A stretch of DNA of 8,523 nt from Solirubrobacteraceae bacterium (lineage in GTDB: Bacteria; Actinomycetota; Thermoleophilia; Solirubrobacterales; Solirubrobacteraceae): assembly GCA_030149625.1 (NCBI GenBank), contig JASLHP010000054.1, positions 1 through 8,523 on the forward strand, read 5' to 3'. Below the pieces are notes generated by a model that did no database searches, was not told where the DNA came from, and worked only from the letters and a program-made list of their open reading frames with translations. Shown here piece after piece: positions 4,291-8,523 of the stretch. The translations under genes and the position numbers were made by a program. Every line of letters starts with the position of its first letter. The first letter of the stretch is position 1.

Positions 4291-6147
4291 CTACGTCTCC
4301 GCCGCCGGGCACACGATCCGGTAGTCGCACATCCCGCAGGCCATGCGCGAGGGCGTGGGCTCGAACTCCTGCGCGAGGATCCCCTCTCCGACGTCGAGCA
4401 CGACGCCGGTCACCCAATCCGCGTCCTGCTCGTCGCGCTGCACGGGCACCTTGAGATCGTCGAGCACGTAGTAGTAGGCCTGCCGCGAGGACTCCAGCCC
4501 CCAGTCCTCACGCGCGGCGAGCGCGTACAGCGACAGCTGGATGTCGCCGCGCAGCTGCTCGGCGCTCCTGGGCCGCGACGTCTTGTAGTCGATCAGCTCG
4601 TACGCGGGGGGCGCCTCGCCGGCGAGCTCCCCGACGCGATCGACGCGATCGACGCGCCCGCGCAGATGGTGTGGGCCGATGCGAAACGAGAACTGGCGCT
4701 CGAACCAGACCGGCTCGGCGCGCTCTTCGGCGAGCCGCGCGTGGTAGCGCGTGAGCGCGTCGCGCGCCTTCGCGAACAGCTCGCGGTCGCGCTGTGACTC
4801 GCCGAAGCCGGCGCGCCGCCAGCCGGCGTCGAGCAGCGCGAGCATCTGCGCGAGCGTGTGGGCGCCGTCGGCGTGGTAGCGCTCGAGCACCTGGTGCACG
4901 ACGATGCCGAAGCGCTGGTGCACGGTCTGCTCGGTGGGGATGCGCAGTACGCGCGCGTACTTGTAGCGCAGCGGACAGCTGCGGTAGGTGTGGATGTCGG
5001 ACGCGGACAGCGCGAGGCCGGCGCCCTTGCGCGGCAGGAACGGCCCGAGCGAGCGCTGCTCGCGCGGCGCGACGGCGCTGGCGCGCGCGCGGGCGAGCAC
5101 TCCCGCGTCGGCCTCGCCGGCGTCGCCGCGCGCGGACACGCTGAGCGTGTCGTCGAGCGCGGAGGTCTGGAAGATCTCGCGCTGCAGCGGCGTGGCGGCG
5201 GCGAGCAGGCGCACGTTGACGTCGGCGAGCTCGTCGGCGAGCTCGCGCCCGGCGGGGCGCTGCAGCAGGGCGGACAGCTTGAGCAGCTCGAGGTAGCGCA
5301 CGACGCCGTGGGAGATGTCGAGGTCGGTGTCCAGGCGCAGCTCGCCGAGGCGCCCGCCGATGCGCGCGACCCCCTCGAGCAGCTCCTCGCGCAGCAGCTG
5401 AAACGTGGCGTGCAGCGCGTCGACGGGCTCCTCGTCGATCGGCTCGGAGTCTTTTATTTCCGCGTTCGCGTGGTCGGCGTCGGTGCTGGTGTCGCCGGCC
5501 GGCGACGGCTGGCTCGGGCTGGTGGGCGATCGGCCGGGCGCGTGCTCCTCGACGGGCACGTCGGGGAGCACGGTGGCGAGGTGCCGGGCGAGCTCGCGCG
5601 TGCCGGCGCCGCCGCGGTCGCGCACGAACGCGACGGCGAGCGCGTGCAGCGCGTCGAGGCTGGCGCGCTGCTCGGCGGCGTCGGCGGGTGTGAGCAACGG
5701 TCGTCCGCGCATGCCGAGCCGCTCGATCAGGCGCGCGGTGAAGACGTCGGGCGCGACGGCGTCGAGCTCGGCGGCGGCGGCGCGGTGCAGCTCGATGAAG
5801 CGCTGGATGCGCTCGCGTGCCTCGGGCGGCACCTGCGGCGACTCGATTGCGGCCGCGAGGCCGAGCACGAGGTCGAGCTTGCGCCGTCGCGCGACCTGGA
5901 TCACGCGTGCGAGCTCGACTTGGCGCAGCTCGATCGGCGGTCGCGAGAGCGCGCGCACGACGGCGGCGGCGTCCTGCGGATCGACGAGCAGGCGCATCCA
6001 CGCGAGCACGTCGCGCACCTCGGCGCGCCTGAGGAAAGCGCCCGGCGGCGGCCCGCCGTGCGGGCCGCCGAGCGCGGCGTCCGCCGTGCGATCCGTCCGG
6101 CGCGGCGAGCCGTCCGGCGGCGCGGGCGCGATCCTGGAGCCAGACAC
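4291..6147 (-). CDS. Truncated UvrD-like helicase remnant with C-terminal PD-(D/E)XK Fe-S nuclease
   Basis: This 618-residue product starts at a GTG. Residues 37-146 (AFLRRAEVRDVLAW, ALSRPPIELRQVELAR, RRRKLDLVLGLAAAIESPQVPPEARERI) resemble the domain 2B region of UvrD/PcrA-type helicases. Residues 240-345 are a linker helical region seen in Solirubrobacterales helicase-nuclease fusions. Residues 376-618 form an AddB/RecB-like nuclease: C391 in TYRSCPLRYKY, H418, D500 in GRVDRVD, D520-x-K522 in LIDYKTSRP, Q537, and C604/C607/C613 in ACGMCDYRIVC, matching four Fe-S cysteines plus PD-(D/E)XK catalytic residues. Walker A, the DExx box and helicase motifs V and VI are absent. Full-length relatives, as I recall them, are about 1,000 residues. 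Residues 203-240 are a low-complexity S/P/D-rich stretch where motifs V-VI should be. It should lack helicase activity but may cut DNA; a decaying pseudogene is the alternative. Confidence 0.8.
   Translation of the reverse strand: MSGSRIAPAPPDGSPRRTDRTADAALGGPHGGPPPGAFLRRAEVRDVLAWMRLLVDPQDAAAVVRALSRPPIELRQVELARVIQVARRRKLDLVLGLAAAIESPQVPPEARERIQRFIELHRAAAAELDAVAPDVFTARLIERLGMRGRPLLTPADAAEQRASLDALHALAVAFVRDRGGAGTRELARHLATVLPDVPVEEHAPGRSPTSPSQPSPAGDTSTDADHANAEIKDSEPIDEEPVDALHATFQLLREELLEGVARIGGRLGELRLDTDLDISHGVVRYLELLKLSALLQRPAGRELADELADVNVRLLAAATPLQREIFQTSALDDTLSVSARGDAGEADAGVLARARASAVAPREQRSLGPFLPRKGAGLALSASDIHTYRSCPLRYKYARVLRIPTEQTVHQRFGIVVHQVLERYHADGAHTLAQMLALLDAGWRRAGFGESQRDRELFAKARDALTRYHARLAEERAEPVWFERQFSFRIGPHHLRGRVDRVDRVGELAGEAPPAYELIDYKTSRPRSAEQLRGDIQLSLYALAAREDWGLESSRQAYYYVLDDLKVPVQRDEQDADWVTGVVLDVGEGILAQEFEPTPSRMACGMCDYRIVCPAAET
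6046..6070. repeat. Perfect 11-bp inverted repeat at the helicase truncation point
   Basis: CGGCGGCCCGC (6046-6056) and GCGGGCCGCCG (6060-6070) are exact reverse complements around a 3-base loop. The repeat encodes the Gly/Pro-rich residues ~26-34 of the nuclease-remnant protein, immediately before recognisable helicase homology begins. It may be a deletion scar, a relic of a terminator or a REP-like element. Confidence 0.55.
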
Positions 6148-6153
6148 ACTGGA

Positions 6154-6159
6154 AGGATA
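6154..6159 (-). promoter_or_regulatory. Putative -10 box of the nuclease-remnant gene (leaderless)
   Basis: The complement reads TATCCT, six bases before the GTG at 6147, fitting TANNNT. No Shine-Dalgarno sequence precedes the GTG, so a leaderless transcript is likely. No good -35 box is visible. Confidence 0.45.
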
Positions 6160-6219
6160 CGCGCGCGTGCGCCTCGGCCAGCTCAGGGGCGTGCTCGTCG
6201 GGTTGCCGGCGGTCGTGGC

Positions 6220-6225
6220 TACGCT
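6220..6225 (+). promoter_or_regulatory. Putative -10 box of the DUF2342 gene (leaderless)
   Basis: TACGCT lies six bases before the GTG at 6232 and fits TANNNT. There is no Shine-Dalgarno sequence, which favours a leaderless start at 6232. No convincing -35 box is visible. Confidence 0.45.
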
Positions 6226-6231
6226 CTAAGT

Positions 6232-7395
6232 GTGGACGTGATCGATTGGGGCACCGCTCAGCGGGTCGGAGAGTTGGTGGCCGGCTCGCCGCCGTTCGGG
6301 GGCGTGCGCTCGGCGTCGGTGGAGCCGCTGACGCGCGAGTTCGCGGGCAAGGTCGGCTCCTACAGCGGCCTGAGCTCCTCGGAGGAGCTGCCGGCGCTGG
6401 AGCTGGTGGACCGCCCGGGCTGGATCGCGGCGAACCTCAAGTCGATGCGCCCGCTGTTGGCGCCGATAACGGAGCCGTTGGGCAACGGCGGCGGTCTGTT
6501 CGCGGGGCCGCTGCGCTCGGTGTCGGGGCTGTTGATGGGGGTGCAGGTGGGCGCGCTCACGGGCGTGCTCTCGCAGCGCGTGCTCGGCCAGTACGACCTG
6601 GCGCTGCTGGACGCGTCGGTGTCGCCGCGGCTGTTGCTGCTGGCGCCGAACCTCGCACGGGCTGCGCGCGCGCTGGGCGTGGATCGCGACGAGCTGGTGT
6701 TGTGGGTGAGCATTCACGAGATCACGCACGCGGTGCAGTTTTCGGGCGCGCCGTGGCTGCGCGAGTACCTGGGCGGCATGCTCGAGGAGCTGATCGAGGG
6801 CCTGCAGGTGACGATCACGGGCCGCTCCGCGGAGGAGGACGCCGACGCTGACGCGGCGGCCGACGGCGCGAGCGCCGAGCGCCGCGGCTGGATGCCCGAG
6901 ATGCCGAAGCTGCCGGACGTCGCCGAGTTGCGCGACATGGTCGAGCGCGCGCGTCGTGGCGAGCTGCTGCGTTTGACGCTCGGCGAGGATCGCTGGGCGC
7001 TGGTCGAGCGCATGCAGGCGGCGATGTCGTTGATCGAGGGACACGCGGAGCACGTGATGGACGCCGTCGGCGCGGACGTGCTGCCGTCGCTGCCGCGCCT
7101 GCGCGCGGCGATGAACCACCGTCGCGAGAGCCGCGGCCTGCCTTGGCGCGTGCTCGAGCGGCTGCTGGGGCTGGAGCTGAAGATGCGCCAGTACGAGACC
7201 GGCCGGCGCTTCTGCGACGCGGTCGTCGACGCGGGCGGGCCGCGGGCGCTGGCGCTGGCGTGGAGCGGCCCGGACGCGCTGCCCACCGCGGCGGAGCTCG
7301 AGCAGCCGAGCTTGTGGATCGCGCGCGTCCCCGGAGGCGATGCCGCGGAGCCCGTGCCCACGGGCCGAACGCATGTTCCTCCTGTTACAAAGTAG
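6232..7395 (+). CDS. DUF2342 zinc-dependent metalloprotease-like protein (F420-associated family)
   Basis: This 387-residue protein belongs to the DUF2342 family, labelled in databases as a zinc-dependent metalloprotease or coenzyme F420 biosynthesis-associated protein. Hallmarks are IDWGTAQRVG at the N-terminus, ELVDRPGWIAAN, GQYDLALLD, the zincin motif HEITH (162-166) in SIHEITHAVQF, and SLIEGHAEHVMD with E269 as a likely third ligand. A variable acidic stretch (about 202-217, EEDADADAAADGAS) follows the metal motif. No signal peptide or clear transmembrane helix is seen, so the protein is probably cytoplasmic. Substrate and activity are unknown; the F420 link comes from family naming, and no F420 gene lies in this window. 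GTG 6232 is chosen because of the -10 box; GTG 6238 is an alternative. The open frame continues far upstream only because it shadows the opposite gene. Confidence 0.92.
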   Translation: MDVIDWGTAQRVGELVAGSPPFGGVRSASVEPLTREFAGKVGSYSGLSSSEELPALELVDRPGWIAANLKSMRPLLAPITEPLGNGGGLFAGPLRSVSGLLMGVQVGALTGVLSQRVLGQYDLALLDASVSPRLLLLAPNLARAARALGVDRDELVLWVSIHEITHAVQFSGAPWLREYLGGMLEELIEGLQVTITGRSAEEDADADAAADGASAERRGWMPEMPKLPDVAELRDMVERARRGELLRLTLGEDRWALVERMQAAMSLIEGHAEHVMDAVGADVLPSLPRLRAAMNHRRESRGLPWRVLERLLGLELKMRQYETGRRFCDAVVDAGGPRALALAWSGPDALPTAAELEQPSLWIARVPGGDAAEPVPTGRTHVPPVTK

Positions 7396-7410
7396 ACCTC
7401 AGCGTTGCGC

Positions 7411-7442
7411 TTGATTACAGGCTTTTCACGGGCTGCTACGAT
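7411..7442 (+). promoter_or_regulatory. Putative promoter of the basic coiled-coil protein gene
   Basis: TACGAT (7437-7442) is a good -10 box preceded by TGC, an extended -10 arrangement. TTGATT (7411-7416) is 20 bases upstream, somewhat far for a -35 box; TTACAG (7415-7420) at 16 bases is an alternative. Transcription would start near 7449, giving a leader of about 90 bases. Confidence 0.55.
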
Positions 7443-7498
7443 GTTCGTGTAACGATCTCCTCCGAAGCGGGTACAAACAGGTGTTCGTAAGTCCCCGC

Positions 7499-7517
7499 TC
7501 CTCGCGTCCGGCGAGGA
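7499..7517 (+). repeat. Leader hairpin just before the ribosome binding site
   Basis: TCCTCGC (7499-7505) pairs with GCGAGGA (7511-7517) around GTCCG. It ends six bases before AGGAGG and could influence ribosome access or mRNA stability. It is too weak and lacks the T-run expected of a terminator for the upstream gene. Confidence 0.4.
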
Positions 7518-7523
7518 AGAGAT

Positions 7524-7529
7524 AGGAGG
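7524..7529 (+). promoter_or_regulatory. Ribosome binding site of the basic coiled-coil protein gene
   Basis: AGGAGG is a full consensus Shine-Dalgarno site, ten bases before the ATG at 7540. This spacing is slightly long, but no nearer start exists in frame. It suggests high translation. Confidence 0.8.
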
Positions 7530-7539
7530 CCTCTTTTAG

Positions 7540-8154
7540 ATGCCAACCGCAACGACTTCAGCCAAAACCCCCAAAGCCCGCGCCAAAGCGGCGAGCAAAC
7601 CGACGGCGAGCAAAGCCGCCTCGGCGAAACGCGCGAGCACGCGCGGCACGACGCAGGCCAAGGCGACGCACGCGAAGGCCGCTCGCACGCGCTCGGTCCA
7701 CCAGGCCGAGTCGGCCGTCAAGCAGGCGCAGACCGCCACGCGCGAGACGGCTGGTGTGTTCGGCGACTACGCCGAGCGCGCCGTGCTGATCCCGGTCGGC
7801 GCCGCGCTGATCGCGCGTGACCGCTTCGTGGGCGGCGTCAGCGACACGCTCTCGACGTACGGCTCGACGGCGAAGACGCAGGCGCAGCTGCGCCGCTTCG
7901 AACGCCGTGCGACGACCGCGCGCAACCGCCTCGAGCGCGAGGTCCGCAAAGCGCGGGTGCGCGTCGAGCGCGACGTGCGCCAGCGCAGGCGCAGCATCGA
8001 GAGCACGCTCGGCGAGCTCGAAGAGCGCCGCGACGCGGTCGTCAGGAGCGGCGGCGAGCTCGCGAACCGCGTGCCGAGCCTGGTGCCGGACATCGCGAAC
8101 CGCTTTCCCGAGCTTGCCAGCAAGGTGCAGGAGCGCGTCCTGAGCCTCGTCTGA
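7540..8154 (+). CDS. Basic Ala/Lys-rich coiled-coil protein, HbhA/histone H1-like
   Basis: This 204-residue protein has three parts. Residues 1-52 are low-complexity Ala/Lys/Thr/Ser (KARAKAASKPTASKAASAKR), like histone H1 tails. Residues ~70-100 (GDYAERAVLIPVGAALIARDRF) form a semi-hydrophobic helix similar in style to the start of heparin-binding haemagglutinin. Residues ~112-170 are a highly charged Arg/Glu coiled coil. The tail has an 11-residue near repeat, LANRVPSLVPD then IANRFPELASK (174-195), suggesting an amphipathic helix. No signal peptide is present. Proteins of this type bind DNA, polyanions or granule surfaces; a nucleoid-associated, phasin-like or HbhA-like role cannot be separated by sequence alone. 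Strong promoter, ribosome binding site and terminator suggest an abundant product and a monocistronic unit. Gene reality is firm; function is tentative. Confidence 0.85.
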   Translation: MPTATTSAKTPKARAKAASKPTASKAASAKRASTRGTTQAKATHAKAARTRSVHQAESAVKQAQTATRETAGVFGDYAERAVLIPVGAALIARDRFVGGVSDTLSTYGSTAKTQAQLRRFERRATTARNRLEREVRKARVRVERDVRQRRRSIESTLGELEERRDAVVRSGGELANRVPSLVPDIANRFPELASKVQERVLSLV

Positions 8155-8180
8155 GCCAAGAAGCTTCCCCGCCCGGCTCC

Positions 8181-8245
8181 GGAGAGGGCCGTAGGCGGAA
8201 AGTCTGCCGGCCTCATATCCCGCCGGCAGTAGTAGCACCCTCTCC
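8181..8245 (+). ncRNA. Candidate structured RNA element (nested stems) in the 3' region
   Basis: GGAGAGGG (8181-8188) pairs perfectly over 8 bp with CCCTCTCC (8238-8245) and encloses a second perfect 8-bp stem, CTGCCGGC (8204-8211) with GCCGGCAG (8222-8229). The internal strands (CCGTAGGCGGAAAGT and TAGTAGCA) are purine-rich and unpaired, apart from a possible tiny CC/GG hairpin. It lies 27 bases after the upstream stop and six bases before an intrinsic terminator, so it would be in the 3' UTR or be released as a small RNA. No known family was recognised. Confidence 0.4.
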
Positions 8246-8251
8246 TCCCTC

Positions 8252-8290
8252 GACCCGCGGGCGGCCCCCACCGCCCGCGGGTCTTTTAAT
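8252..8290 (+). terminator. Strong intrinsic terminator
   Basis: GACCCGCGGGCGG (8252-8264) and CCGCCCGCGGGTC (8271-8283) form a perfect 13-bp stem with a 6-base loop, followed by TTTTAAT. It is the only textbook rho-independent terminator in the window and ends the transcript of the basic protein gene plus the structured element. Confidence 0.92.
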
Positions 8291-8320
8291 TGCCGTGCTG
8301 AGCGCCGCCGCTGTTCGGCG

Positions 8321-8381
8321 CGCGGTCCCGAGCCTCGACGCAACGGTCCCGAGACCCGGCGCACGGTCCCGCGAGTCGACG
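8321..8381. repeat. Three imperfect 20-21-base direct repeats sharing CGGTCCCG
   Basis: CGGTCCCG occurs at 8323-8330, 8344-8351 and 8364-8371, spaced 21 and 20 bases apart, each followed by a loosely conserved tail ending near GACG or GGCG. This period is close to two turns of B-DNA, so all copies face the same side of the helix. They lie about 75-125 bases before a putative promoter, suggesting regulator-binding sites. Confidence 0.6.
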
Positions 8382-8445
8382 GCTGTACGCGCCAAGCGCG
8401 GCCGCGGCGGAAACGGAAAGAGACAATTCGCGTCTAGGACTGGAC

Positions 8446-8451
8446 TATCCT
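8446..8451 (+). promoter_or_regulatory. Putative -10 box near the right edge
   Basis: TATCCT fits TANNNT; the surrounding DNA (8410-8470) is A/T-richer than the rest. ACAATT (8423-8428) is 17 bases upstream but a poor -35 match. Transcription would start near 8457-8458. Confidence 0.4.
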
Positions 8452-8475
8452 GACTAATGGAACTAATCTGATGAC

Positions 8476-8523
8476 ATGCGGGGGAACATCGGAAATGGCG
8501 GGGGCGGCCGAAGCCAGCTGATG
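8476..8523 (+). CDS. Possible 5' end of a gene running off the right edge
   Basis: ATG 8476 opens 16 codons to the window end, MRGNIGNGGGGRSQLM. A second in-frame ATG at 8521-8523 is an alternative start. No good Shine-Dalgarno site is present; GGAAC at 8459-8463 is weak and too far. Support comes mainly from the putative promoter and upstream repeats. Too little is visible to name a product. Confidence 0.3.
   Translation, partial: MRGNIGNGGGGRSQLM

Noticed and set aside
4858..6231. Long plus-strand open frame continuous with the DUF2342 gene
   Set aside because: It mirrors the nuclease-remnant gene, has shadow-like Ala/Arg/Gly/Val composition and no domain; DUF2342 homology begins only at 6232.
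7558..8364. Minus-strand frame opposite the basic coiled-coil gene, extending past its terminator
   Set aside because: No start signal, Arg/Ala-only composition, and it crosses a strong terminator hairpin; a high-GC shadow.
1..8523. CRISPR arrays, insertion sequences, tRNA or rRNA genes
   Set aside because: No regularly spaced long repeats, transposase motifs, cloverleaf or rRNA-like sequence was seen on either strand.

Overview
The window looks like chromosomal DNA of a high-GC Gram-positive actinobacterium, most likely class Thermoleophilia (Solirubrobacter/Conexibacter-like). The clues are very high GC in most genes, a PAC2-family protein, a DUF2342 zincin, a PilB-type ATPase with an MshEN N-terminus, a helicase-derived PD-(D/E)XK nuclease of a kind I associate with Solirubrobacterales, and a small secreted four-cysteine protein resembling paralogous families of that group. 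The lineage is an inference from remembered family resemblance; no search was run.

Layout. Positions 1-1062 (minus) hold the N-terminal 354 residues of a PilB/GspE ATPase that runs off the left edge. A 268-base gap rich in inverted repeats follows. Positions 1331-2269 (minus) encode a YhaM-like OB-fold plus HD phosphohydrolase/nuclease. It is divergent, with only 25 bases between, from a PAC2-family gene (2295-3182, plus). Two GC-rich hairpins separate PAC2 from a convergent secreted protein gene (3312-3959, minus) of clearly lower GC. That gene has a long structured upstream region containing two tandem ~48-base repeats, each able to fold into two hairpins. Positions 4291-6147 (minus) encode a remnant of a UvrD-like helicase-nuclease: helicase motifs are missing but the C-terminal Fe-S/PD-(D/E)XK nuclease looks intact. 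It diverges from a DUF2342 zinc metalloprotease-like gene (6232-7395, plus). Then come a basic, coiled-coil, HbhA/histone H1-like protein (7540-8154, plus), a possible structured RNA, a strong intrinsic terminator, three 20-21-base repeats and perhaps the first codons of another gene.

The genes do not form one pathway. They are short transcription units on alternating strands: pilus assembly, RNA/nucleotide turnover, a chaperone-like protein, a secreted protein, DNA processing, a putative peptidase and a nucleoid- or surface-associated protein. PAC2, the nuclease remnant and DUF2342 each have a TANNNT-like -10 box 6-7 bases before the start codon, suggesting leaderless transcripts; the secreted protein and the basic protein have clear Shine-Dalgarno sites.

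The most unusual items are the helicase stripped to its nuclease, with a perfect 11-bp inverted repeat at the point where helicase homology begins; the tandem hairpin repeats before the low-GC secreted gene; and the nested-stem element just before the terminator at 8252-8290.
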